Source: JAFLBI01 sp964616465
GTDB lineage: Bacteria > Bacteroidota > Bacteroidia > Chitinophagales > Chitinophagaceae
Length of the DNA: 64,000 nucleotides
Direction of reading: 5' to 3'
Assembly: GCA_964616465.1 (NCBI GenBank)
Contig: CAZTTO010000014.1
Location: 1-64,000 of the forward strand
In this document: positions 9,000 to 16,586 of the stretch, in pieces
Position numbering within the stretch: position 1 is the stretch's first letter
Layout of the letters: every line of letters begins with the position of its first letter
Program-made: the position numbers and the translations under genes
Notes under the pieces: generated by a model
What the model saw: only the letters and a program-made list of their open reading frames with translations
Database searches by the model: none
Told to the model about the DNA's origin: nothing

Positions 9000-9917
9000 A
9001 TGAACATAGAACAAGCCAACGCCCTTTCTTTGTCTTCTATCTTGGAAACCATTAACGCCAAACGCGTCAAGCAAAACGGCTCTGATGTCTGGTATCACTC
9101 GCCATTCCGGAGCGACAGAACCGCGAGCTTTCATATCCATACAGGTATGAATGTCTGGTATGACTTCGGTGATGCCAAGGGTGGCAATGTCGTTGACTTT
9201 GTTTGCGCCTATCTCAAAAGCCAAGGCGAAGATCATAACCCTGCCGATGCTTTGCGTTGGCTGCGTAACATGACCGGAGAGATCAAGACCGTACCGGCCA
9301 TTAAAGAGGACTTCGATCATTCGGGTACTGCATTATCCGCGCAGAAGATTTCCGCACTTCAACATAAGACACTCCGCGACTATCTCGCCTCGCGTGGTAT
9401 TCCCTTTGTGATTGCAAAGAAATATCTCAAGGACATCTATGTCCGTAACCTCAAGACGGGTAAATATTTTCATGCTCTTGGTCTTGCGAATGAGGGTGGC
9501 GGGTATGAGCTTCGTAACAAGCTGTTCAAAGGCTCTATCTCCCCCAAAGCGATCTCCTTTATTCGCGGCACAGAACACGACTCCGGCGAAATCCATGTCT
9601 TTGAAGGCATGATGGATTTTCTGACCGCGGCAATCTACCAGAAGGGCGGTCGTTTCAAGGGCGACGTGATTATTCTGAACTCTGTCGCCTGTATCGAACA
9701 AGTGCTGCCCTATATCAGGAATCATTCCTATAAAAATCTCTATTCGTGGCTCGATAACGACGAGGCGGGAGAGAAGACCGCGAAGCTCCTGAAAGTTTTT
9801 GCGACGGATTGCCTGATCGTCTTCAAATCAATGAACAGGTTTTATACCCGCTATAAAGACCTGAACGAATGGCACATGAATCGTGTGCGCTCGAAGCCCC
9901 CTGCACAGCGCATTTGA
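9000..9917 (+). CDS. Toprim primase-like protein
   Basis: This 305-aa protein has an N-terminal region like the DnaG/CHC2 zinc-binding domain (Y-H-S-P-F-R-x-D-x-x-A-S-F, F-G-D-A-K-G-G-N-V-V-D-F-V) but without the zinc cysteines. A Toprim domain follows with E in V-F-E-G-M-M-D-F and D-x-D in W-L-D-N-D-E-A-G. Such proteins are common on plasmids and integrative elements and may prime the transferred strand or assist replication. The C-terminus is short, with no helicase domain. Confidence 0.8.
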   Translation: MNIEQANALSLSSILETINAKRVKQNGSDVWYHSPFRSDRTASFHIHTGMNVWYDFGDAKGGNVVDFVCAYLKSQGEDHNPADALRWLRNMTGEIKTVPAIKEDFDHSGTALSAQKISALQHKTLRDYLASRGIPFVIAKKYLKDIYVRNLKTGKYFHALGLANEGGGYELRNKLFKGSISPKAISFIRGTEHDSGEIHVFEGMMDFLTAAIYQKGGRFKGDVIILNSVACIEQVLPYIRNHSYKNLYSWLDNDEAGEKTAKLLKVFATDCLIVFKSMNRFYTRYKDLNEWHMNRVRSKPPAQRI

Positions 9918-9972
9918 TCTCCGGTTTTTACTGTCTTCAACAATGCACGTTCAATCTCTTAAAGGAGTTAGC

Positions 9973-10077
9973 ATGAACCTATCCGTGTATTTATTACCCT
10001 TTGCCATTTGCGCCCGCTTCTCGCGTCAACAAGATAATCGGCTCCCCCTGAAGGTTTCCCCCAATTTTCATGTGTGA
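9973..10077 (+). CDS. Possible small protein (34 aa)
   Basis: AAAGGAG sits six bases before this ATG, as strong as the site of the next gene. The product starts M-N-L-S-V-Y-L-L-P-F-A-I and is hydrophobic, then basic. It could be a leader peptide or a small membrane protein. No homologue is recognised. Confidence 0.35.
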   Translation: MNLSVYLLPFAICARFSRQQDNRLPLKVSPNFHV

Positions 10078-10144
10078 CGCTGCAAACGCACATGGCTTTA
10101 AAGGGGCATACCCGAAAGGGTCATTCAAACAAAGGAGATTAAAC

Positions 10145-10336
10145 ATGACGGCATCTAAAGACACCAAACAAAAACCTGATTTCTACATCTACGCCAAGAA
10201 CGCAGAGGGCAAGAACGAGCGCATCGGCGCAGCGTTCAAGCACAAGAAAGGGTGCGGTATGAACCTTGTCATTGGCAACGCCCGATACTCGGTCTTCCCG
10301 CCCAAAGCAAAACCCGAAACAGGAGAGAGCGCGTAA
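10145..10336 (+). CDS. Small hypothetical protein
   Basis: This 63-aa lysine-rich soluble protein contains Y-I-Y-A-K-N-A-E-G-K, G-A-A-F-K-H-K-K-G-C-G and V-F-P-P-K. Its start is fixed by AAAGGAG seven bases upstream. It sits between the Toprim and ArdC genes, a typical place for small plasmid proteins. Function unknown. Confidence 0.65.
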   Translation: MTASKDTKQKPDFYIYAKNAEGKNERIGAAFKHKKGCGMNLVIGNARYSVFPPKAKPETGESA

Positions 10337-10389
10337 GACTCCCGCGCTTAACACATCAGCCCACAGACATATAAGGAAGGAATAATTCC

Positions 10390-11316
10390 ATGACACAGCC
10401 AAACGACATCTACGCCCGCGTAACAGATAAAATCATCGCCGATCTTGAGAAAGGAGAATTAACCTGGCGTATGCCTTGGAGCAGCGCAGACCTTGCAGGT
10501 CAAGTCATGTTCCCGCTTCGCTGGAACGATGTTGCCTATTCAGGTATCAACACGATCATTCTCTGGGCGACAGCCGTTGAACAAGGTTTTACCTCGCCCT
10601 ACTGGATGACCTACAAACAAGCCGAGAGCATGAAAGCCTATGTCAAGAAAGGCGAAAAGGGAACAATCGTCGTCTATGCCGACAAGTTCACCAAGGAGGA
10701 ACAGAAAGCCGACGGTACGGTCGAGAAACAGCAAATCCCTTTCCTTAAACAATACGTTGTATTCAACGCCTCGCAGATCGAAGGGCTATCCAATGATTTT
10801 TACAAAACCATCACACCGGAGGTGGTCAACCAGTCAGAACGCATAGAAACAATCGAGAAGTTTTTCGAGCATACGCAAGCCAACGTCAGACAAGGCAAAA
10901 GAGCCGCCTACTTTAACGGTGATGATCGTATCGAAATGCCGCCGTTCGAGTGCTTTGAAGATGCAATCAGCTACTACGCCACATTCGCCCATGAAATGAT
11001 CCACTGGACACGCCATAAATCTCGCCTCAACCGCGAGTTTAATCAGAAGCGTTGGGGCGATGAAGGTTATGCCAAGGAAGAACTCGTTGCAGAACTCGGG
11101 GCTTGTTTCCTCGGTGCGACGCTCGGGTTTGAACCTGTGACCCGCGAAGAACACGCGGCATATATTCAAAGCTGGCTGAAAGTCCTCAAAGACGATAAGC
11201 GGTTTATTTTCCAAGCCGCTTCTTACGCTCAAAAGGCTGTTGAATATCTGGTGCAGTTGCAGCCTGTGGAAATAGGGAAAGAAGCAAAACCTTCTCTTAC
11301 AATAGAACCTGCTTAG
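10390..11316 (+). CDS. ArdC-like antirestriction protein
   Basis: This 308-aa protein has an ArdC N-terminal single-stranded DNA-binding domain (Y-A-R-V-T-D-K-I-I-A-D-L-E-K-G, then W-R-M-P-W, Y-S-G-I-N). A zincin domain follows with H-E-M-I-H (about residue 203) and a downstream E-L-V-A-E-L-G glutamate. ArdC proteins protect incoming plasmid DNA from host restriction during conjugation. The Shine-Dalgarno AAGGAAGGA is strong. The 3' end overlaps the convergent integrase by 20 bp. Confidence 0.88.
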   Translation: MTQPNDIYARVTDKIIADLEKGELTWRMPWSSADLAGQVMFPLRWNDVAYSGINTIILWATAVEQGFTSPYWMTYKQAESMKAYVKKGEKGTIVVYADKFTKEEQKADGTVEKQQIPFLKQYVVFNASQIEGLSNDFYKTITPEVVNQSERIETIEKFFEHTQANVRQGKRAAYFNGDDRIEMPPFECFEDAISYYATFAHEMIHWTRHKSRLNREFNQKRWGDEGYAKEELVAELGACFLGATLGFEPVTREEHAAYIQSWLKVLKDDKRFIFQAASYAQKAVEYLVQLQPVEIGKEAKPSLTIEPA

Positions 11317-12583
11317 GCATTATAAAGCCCACAAAAGAAGGCTTGTTAACTGCGTTAAACTTAGCCCGTATGCTCATACGGGCTTTTTCTTTCTTACCTG
11401 CATTTAGCATTCCCTTAGTTGCCAGTTCAATAGACTTTCTAACGGGATCAAGATTAAGCCGTGCGTATATAGCAGTTGCTTGAACAGTTTTATGCCCCAA
11501 AGATTTACCGATCACTAATGTGCTACTTCCTTTGATAGCTTGCCAACTTCCAAGTGTTCGGCGCAAGTCATGAATACGAAGATTACTAATCCCTGCTTCT
11601 TTCAAAATTCGTTTCCAACCAAAACGAGGCTCAACCATGTATCCATCTTTGCCGTTGCCGGGAAATACAAAATCACTTTTCTTGTTTTTTTGTTCTGCGA
11701 GACGATCCTTCAATATTGATATTGCCTCATCAATCAAAGGAACAACGTGTGGCTCTTTGTTTTTTGTATCAGGGATGCACCAAATTTTTTCTTGAAATGA
11801 AATATCAGCCCATCGCATCGAAACCATGTTTCCACGCCTTGCACCTGTAAAAAGTGAAAGCAACACATAATCTCTAATGGTTTTATTTTTTTCTTTTTCG
11901 ACAGCAGAAAAAAACTTTGATAGTTCTTCGGGCATAAGAAATCTATCACGACTTCTTTCAGGATTTTTTTCAACGCCCTGCGCAGGATTGACCTTACAAA
12001 ATCTTTTTTTTATTCCCCACGAGAAGATGCCAGAAATTGTAACAACCACACGGTTGGCGGTTGTGGTTTTATAGGTCTTTTCTTTTTTGTTCAGCTTATT
12101 GACTTGTCTTGAAATTGAATAATGAAGTGCTTCAACATCCTCTCTTGTTATTTGTGATAGCTTCTTGCTTCCTAAGGGTCTTTCCATATACAAACGATAG
12201 AAAGCCTCATCGCAACGCCATGAACGTTTCTGAACCATTGCGTAACCATTCAAATATTCTTCGTACAACTCTTTAAAAGTAAGTTCAGCCTTATGCGCTC
12301 TCTTTACTTCTCCGGGATTTTTACCATCGGCAATACTCGCAAGAATCTTAGTTGCTTGCTTTCTTGCCATTTCAATACTCATGTCTGGAAAGCGTCCAAT
12401 CGTGACGCGTTCTATTCTCCCCGACTTTAATCGCCTGTACACGCTAAACGCGACAACTCCGGTGTGAGAGATACGACATTGAAGCCCCGGCGTTTTACTA
12501 TCGTTTAAAACGAGCCGTTCCGATTTGCTTTTTGGTCTTGCAGTTGTTAAAAGTGCAATAGTGAAATTTACTCTTGTTTTCAT
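11297..12583 (-). CDS. P4-type tyrosine integrase
   Basis: This 428-aa protein has the P4-family layout: N-terminal arm-binding DUF4102-like domain (L-N-D-S-K-T-P-G-L-Q, I-G-R-F-P-D-M-S), core-binding domain, and catalytic domain. Visible active-site residues are R249/R250, H338-x-x-R341, H364 and Y373, so it looks intact. This family is mainly proteobacterial and targets tRNA 3' ends. AGAGGG precedes the ATG. Directly upstream lies an attP-like region with a tRNA-Lys 3' half (12759-12803). The last 40 or so residues go beyond the usual family end and overlap the opposing terminator. Confidence 0.9.
   Translation of the reverse strand: MKTRVNFTIALLTTARPKSKSERLVLNDSKTPGLQCRISHTGVVAFSVYRRLKSGRIERVTIGRFPDMSIEMARKQATKILASIADGKNPGEVKRAHKAELTFKELYEEYLNGYAMVQKRSWRCDEAFYRLYMERPLGSKKLSQITREDVEALHYSISRQVNKLNKKEKTYKTTTANRVVVTISGIFSWGIKKRFCKVNPAQGVEKNPERSRDRFLMPEELSKFFSAVEKEKNKTIRDYVLLSLFTGARRGNMVSMRWADISFQEKIWCIPDTKNKEPHVVPLIDEAISILKDRLAEQKNKKSDFVFPGNGKDGYMVEPRFGWKRILKEAGISNLRIHDLRRTLGSWQAIKGSSTLVIGKSLGHKTVQATAIYARLNLDPVRKSIELATKGMLNAGKKEKARMSIRAKFNAVNKPSFVGFIMPKQVLL
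11363..11390 (+). terminator. Strong terminator inside the integrase 3' coding region
   Basis: AGCCCGTATG and CATACGGGCT form a perfect 10 bp stem with a 2-nt loop and a T-rich tail. It would end the ArdC operon. On the other strand it encodes integrase residues near K-A-R-M-S-I-R-A. Confidence 0.85.
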
Positions 12584-12619
12584 CTTGACCCTCTGACTGA
12601 TTTTTTCAATAGGTGGGCT

Positions 12620-12639
12620 GGGGTTACACGGGGGTTACA
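12620..12639. repeat. Arm-type repeat of the P4-type integrase
   Basis: This 20 bp block holds two GGGGTTACA units 11 bp apart. It is identical and co-oriented with 12849-12868. Confidence 0.7.
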
Positions 12640-12758
12640 TTTTCTGATAATTTAAGTATAACGCCATTAATAAGGAAAAGAAGCAAAATGTTTTCTTATC
12701 AATCAGATATAACGAGTATTAAAGTTTATAAATTTCCATATACTCCATGCATCGTTTT

Positions 12759-12803
12759 CTTTTAATCAGAGGGTCGTGGGTTCAAATCCCACCGGGATCA
12801 CCA
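12759..12803 (+). repeat. tRNA-Lys(UUU)-like 3' half: att core
   Basis: It reads as anticodon loop CTTTTAA, stem TCAGA, variable loop GGGTC, T-arm GTGGG-TTCAAAT-CCCAC, acceptor strand CGGGATC, discriminator A and an encoded CCA. The sequence 5' of the loop cannot form the rest of a tRNA, so this is not a gene. Encoded CCA suits a proteobacterial tRNA better than a Bacteroidota one. Confidence 0.8.
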
Positions 12804-12848
12804 TCTTTTCAATGGCTTAGCATCGTTTCCATATTTAAAAAATGATTC

Positions 12849-12868
12849 GGGGTTACACGGGGGTTACA
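12849..12868. repeat. Second arm-type repeat
   Basis: It is identical to 12620-12639 and lies 45 bp past the tRNA-Lys core. Arms on both sides mean that attP is not split here. Confidence 0.7.
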
Positions 12869-12959
12869 CTTTTAGTGTATTTGCCGTGATTGATTTTAAT
12901 TTCCTTTGTTTAATGGACACGCAGAAAACTTAGCGCAGTTGCGAAAAAGTAAAAATCTT

Positions 12960-13045
12960 TTGGAGTCATCGCGTACCCCAGTTGGGTCGGGCTATTCTCT
13001 ACAAGTCCTCGCTATGCTGCGGGCTTTCCGCTTCTATCCCTTACG
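12960..13045. other. GC-rich structured intergenic segment
   Basis: This compact segment is much GC-richer than the AT-rich genes to its right. It has repeated GGGTCGGGCT / CGGGCTTTCCGC blocks. From memory its look resembles an intergenic sequence common in Bacteroidota genomes, but no second copy is evident in this window. It lies between the attP-like site and the nuclease stop. Confidence 0.3.
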
Positions 13046-13052
13046 CAAAAAA

Positions 13053-14048
13053 TTAGAAAGGAAGATCGTCGGCAGTGATGGGTGTACTTTCATCTGGGAG
13101 TGCGCCGCTCGGTAAAGGAAGGTTTGTTACCACAAACAAGTTGATAATATCTTCTCTACCAATAAACATTATTTGGCTTCTCTTATTAGCATCTAACTTA
13201 TTACCTATCCAGTTTTGTGCAGCCTTTGTGATCTCCCCGCCCGCTACTATGAATGCATGATCGACCAAAACACGTTTGCTTATCTCTGGATCAAATATCT
13301 CATGACCCAGCATCATTGAAACCTGATTATATATTTCAGCGACATTAGCTTGATCGGCTTTTGTCACACCCGCCGAATCTAATTTGCCTTTTTTTACCTG
13401 TATTCCAAAATAAAGAACATGGAGTGTTGGCAAAGTATATTTCATCCAAATATCTTTACCATATTCTAATGCCTTGTCCTTATGACCTGCAGAGGTTACA
13501 CGGTGAAATCCAAGTTGCCTAAAAAGAGGTAATAAAATTTCACTGATTAGTTCATCTTCTGAGCAACGATCCAAATATGCCACAAGAGTTTCCCTTCGTT
13601 TTATTTCAAGGGCTGTGAATGCTCGATGTGGGTTAGGTGCAAAGGTTGCTATCGTTGCTGTTCCTATATGCCTTAAGTAGCATTTTTTATCTTCACCATA
13701 GAAGGCTTCATACCCCTCTCTAATTAGTGCTGAATTTAATGCCTCTAATGCATTTATTCTTTCTTTCGATTCATTACTTGCATCAGCCTGATCCATTAGA
13801 GTTTGTATGACTCTGCAAAAAGCATCTGGAGGAACATTTGGAATTGTCTGTGGTGTAGCAAGAATTGATTTTAGAACATCAACAACCCAATAATTTCTTG
13901 TTGACCCATCATGTACAAAATCAGTGTCAGCATCTCTAAAGAAACGTGTTAGTTTGCTGCTACTTCTATACTCGAAATAGTCATTGTGCGGCTGATTGCC
14001 ACAAATCATATCAGCAAGTTGGAAAAGTGTACGTTCTTTAAAATTCAT
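13053..14048 (-). CDS. PD-(D/E)XK nuclease-like defence protein
   Basis: This 331-aa protein has an N-terminal region with F-F-R-D-A-D...D-G-S-T-R-N-Y-W-V, reminiscent of AbiJ-type N-terminal domains. Its C-terminal half has restriction-like spacing: E195, D199 in G-K-D-I-W, then Q217-V-K219. It may be a DNA or RNA nuclease or an inactive relative. Its ATG overlaps the stop of the upstream HEPN gene as ATGA (14048-14045), so the two are translationally coupled and probably act together, perhaps in abortive infection. The domain calls are by eye. Confidence 0.6.
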   Translation of the reverse strand: MNFKERTLFQLADMICGNQPHNDYFEYRSSSKLTRFFRDADTDFVHDGSTRNYWVVDVLKSILATPQTIPNVPPDAFCRVIQTLMDQADASNESKERINALEALNSALIREGYEAFYGEDKKCYLRHIGTATIATFAPNPHRAFTALEIKRRETLVAYLDRCSEDELISEILLPLFRQLGFHRVTSAGHKDKALEYGKDIWMKYTLPTLHVLYFGIQVKKGKLDSAGVTKADQANVAEIYNQVSMMLGHEIFDPEISKRVLVDHAFIVAGGEITKAAQNWIGNKLDANKRSQIMFIGREDIINLFVVTNLPLPSGALPDESTPITADDLPF

Positions 14049-14660
14049 TTTGTACAGTTAGAGATTATTTTTCTCATTTTAACCCTGAAATTATCCCAAA
14101 GGTCACTATCCCATTGAGCATTTTTTAAATTATTTGAATACTCATTGAGGCATTTCTGTAATTCATACGCAAATTTTACGCTATGAACAGTTAGAGATTT
14201 AGCATCAAAAAGGTTCACCCCATTTCGATTAATCTTCCATCCCCCCTGTAGTTTCCCCTTGGTGCAAAATGCCACATCGCACATTTATATAAAACTCTCT
14301 TTCCTTTCCTATGAATATGCTAAATCTTTTTTCAGAGGCAAGAAATTGTTTAAATGCTAATTCTGATTTTCTATTACTATCACCCCACCCATTTTTGAAG
14401 GATTGTAGTGTCTCAATAAGTAAGCAACAGTTTGCCATTATTGAGAAACCATTTTTGAATTGTTGAGTGAAAGTTTCATCTTCAAAAGAAAAAGGCTTTA
14501 AATATCTGCCATAAAGTCTGTGAAAAATAAAATCACTGATTTGCTCTCTATCTTGAGCCGCTACTAATTCAAGATATTGCTTGATGGTAAGTGATTTTTT
14601 AGAACCGCTTTCATCAAACCATCTCGCAAGCTCTATATTTTTATCAACTGGCTTCATCAT
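14045..14660 (-). pseudogene. HEPN-domain protein, frameshifted at a G-run
   Basis: The first frame runs from 14660 and stops at 14229 (143 aa). The rest of the protein lies in another frame ending at 14045. Dropping one C from the six at 14241-14246 (G on the coding strand) joins them into one protein of about 204 aa. The motif R128-C-G-I-L-H133 fits the HEPN R-x4-H ribonuclease signature, and the slip comes only about six codons later. The rejoined frame ends in the ATGA overlap with the nuclease gene. The lesion could be a mutation, a phase-variable switch or a sequencing error. Confidence 0.65.
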
Positions 14661-14789
14661 AATATTTCCAAAAATTTGGAGGGAATAAAATTATTTTTTA
14701 TTCAAATTAAACTCAAAAAGAAAGAGCCTTTCAATCTTTTGTAGTTGCTGGTATAAAGACGAATAAAAGAATATAAAATGATTGGGCTT

Positions 14790-15911
14790 CTATAAAGCGG
14801 TTGCTTCTTTTCGCAACATCTCGGCTTTAGCTAATAAATATGATTTATGCAGCATTTTCTCTTTTTCTGCTGCTGCTTCTAAAGCTAATTTAGCGTTATT
14901 AAGTTCATTTTCTTTTTGAATTAACAACTTTTTCAGTTCTTCACTTTTCCCTTTTGTCTCTTCAATTCCAGTTTCTAAATTTTCTTTTTCACTTTCTTTT
15001 TCGTCTTTTACATTACTCGCATTTTCTTTTTCTAATTCTGCAGCCTTCCAATTTTTTTCTAATTCATGCAAAGTCCTTTCTTCTTCTGTGAGTGACGATA
15101 AATCTTCAACGACGGTAAGGTCGCTTAAGCTATTCAAGTCAGCAAACTCAATGACCTCGGGCAAATCAATATTATCAATACCAAAATTGATAATTTCTGA
15201 ATTTTTTAATGCCACAGTCTTTGTTGGGATACGATATGTTATATCCGTTTCATCGTCAGCCAATAGCCTTCTTTCAGCACCATAAATTAAAATTGTCTCT
15301 AAAGAACCGTCTTTAGAAAGATAAAATTTATGAATAAACCCTGAATATATATAGCTTTTCGATGACTCTGCTTTTACTAATGCGTGAACCTTACATGTAT
15401 CAAAGTTCTCACGTTCTAAAATTGTTTGTTTTCTTTCCTCAGCATCTTTGAAATTCTCCCAAAAAAACTTCGTTTCGCCTTTAAGAATATAATACCATTC
15501 ATTACTGAAACGTAGAAATGCCCAGCGATGATCAAGATGCCAGTGTCTAATTGATGATCTAAGTAAAAAACCTAAAATTCCTGAGGTTATAATTAACATC
15601 AAATTGTAAGTAAGAATTGCCCCAAGGTTAACTTGAACAGCATTAAATTCTGTAACAGCATTTTCACCACCAACTAAGATTTTTCCGAGGCTACCAAAGT
15701 CTATATAATAGCCAAATGGACAGTTGACATTTATTATAAATGCTCCGGTGAGCTGTATAATTACGCCCGGTATTATCGCCCATACAAAATCATCAAAAGC
15801 AGAAGAGCGAGAATTTTTTCTACTAAGGGGTCCGAAGAGATATGTATTTCTGAATGCAATGCCCGGTATAACTAGCAAGAATAAAAGAAAGGTACCAAAG
15901 GCAATATTCAT
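14790..15911 (-). CDS. Membrane protein with C-terminal coiled coil
   Basis: This 373-aa protein has three likely N-terminal membrane segments (about residues 4-20, 42-62, 93-115). A soluble beta-rich middle follows (Y-S-G-F-I-H-K-F-Y-L-S), then a long E/K-rich coiled coil over the last 110 residues. The overall plan recalls DUF6338-type membrane proteins, but I do not claim membership. It has the same orientation as the HEPN and nuclease genes downstream (130 bp) and the 68-aa gene upstream (13 bp). Confidence 0.65.
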   Translation of the reverse strand: MNIAFGTFLLFLLVIPGIAFRNTYLFGPLSRKNSRSSAFDDFVWAIIPGVIIQLTGAFIINVNCPFGYYIDFGSLGKILVGGENAVTEFNAVQVNLGAILTYNLMLIITSGILGFLLRSSIRHWHLDHRWAFLRFSNEWYYILKGETKFFWENFKDAEERKQTILERENFDTCKVHALVKAESSKSYIYSGFIHKFYLSKDGSLETILIYGAERRLLADDETDITYRIPTKTVALKNSEIINFGIDNIDLPEVIEFADLNSLSDLTVVEDLSSLTEEERTLHELEKNWKAAELEKENASNVKDEKESEKENLETGIEETKGKSEELKKLLIQKENELNNAKLALEAAAEKEKMLHKSYLLAKAEMLRKEATAL

Positions 15912-15924
15912 CTTTTAGTGATTA

Positions 15925-16131
15925 TTAAGCTTTCACTTTAGCAGCTTCGGGAATTTTATATTTCCTAGTGTCAATCATATCCAGTTTACCAGTTGAATAT
16001 CTAATGATCTTAAAAAACTTTTGCTCATCTTTTTTCATTGACACGTAATTCATCACTTTAGACAACATAGAGTCATCTTTCATGATTTCGAGCATTAATT
16101 TACTGTTTTTACCTTCCACTTCGAAAGACAT
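15925..16131 (-). CDS. Small hypothetical protein
   Basis: This 68-aa basic protein (M-S-F-E-V-E-G-K-N-S-K-L) is unrecognised. Thirteen bases separate it from the coiled-coil membrane gene, so the two form an operon. It is the first gene of the leftward AT-rich cluster 16131-13053. Confidence 0.55.
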   Translation of the reverse strand: MSFEVEGKNSKLMLEIMKDDSMLSKVMNYVSMKKDEQKFFKIIRYSTGKLDMIDTRKYKIPEAAKVKA

Positions 16132-16211
16132 TTAATTCACCCCAAATCTACAAATATTAATGATTTACTTGGATATATTATGTTATAAACTTTGTTCGGG
16201 CAAGGATGATT

Positions 16212-16586
16212 TTACTGAATATTAACAATGATTTCCTTAACAAATGGTTGATTTTCAATCTCTTTTTGAGGGTATCGGCTACCCGAGGCTAAAACACGCC
16301 TTATCTCCTGATTTTGAAACTTCACATACAAATCCCCAAGATCATGACCATTCAAAGAAACCGTATGTGTAGTAAATCCAAGAGTAATGACGCTTGTTTC
16401 GGGATTGTATTGTCCTGAAACTAGATAAGCATAGTTTAAGAAAGTCATTACACCGCTTTCTTGCACAAAACAAATATTCCGCGCATGTCCGGGCGTGTCG
16501 TAAAGCTCGACTGATTTTTGTTCTTCCGGCTGAGGTTGTTCAGCCGGAGTATCTGAATGATTTGCAAATCTATCTTTCAGGCTCAT
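16212..16586 (-). CDS. Hypothetical protein, last gene of mobilization operon
   Basis: This 124-aa soluble protein has a Pro/Gln/Glu-rich N-terminus and a beta-rich body. Its start overlaps the relaxase 3' end by 17 bp, so it is probably translated from the same mRNA. No family is recognised. Its place suggests a transfer accessory protein. Confidence 0.6.
   Translation of the reverse strand: MSLKDRFANHSDTPAEQPQPEEQKSVELYDTPGHARNICFVQESGVMTFLNYAYLVSGQYNPETSVITLGFTTHTVSLNGHDLGDLYVKFQNQEIRRVLASGSRYPQKEIENQPFVKEIIVNIQ

Larger units (their letters stand above)
12584..13052. other. Gene-free stretch holding an attP-like site
   Basis: It contains arm repeat, tRNA-Lys 3' half, arm repeat (12620-12868), then a GC-rich structured segment (12960-13045). 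No gene is supported. The arm-core-arm order next to an integrase start is that of an unrecombined attP. Confidence 0.65.

Noticed and set aside
12759..12803. A functional tRNA-Lys gene
   Set aside because: Only the 3' half is present; the sequence before the anticodon loop cannot form the D-arm or 5' acceptor strand.
11297..12868. A nested island already integrated by the P4-type integrase at this spot
   Set aside because: Arm repeats lie on both sides of the single core and no second tRNA-Lys copy is seen, so attP looks unsplit.
12906..13115. A 69-codon open frame
   Set aside because: It covers the GC-rich structured segment and the nuclease 3' end; no start signal or protein-like pattern.
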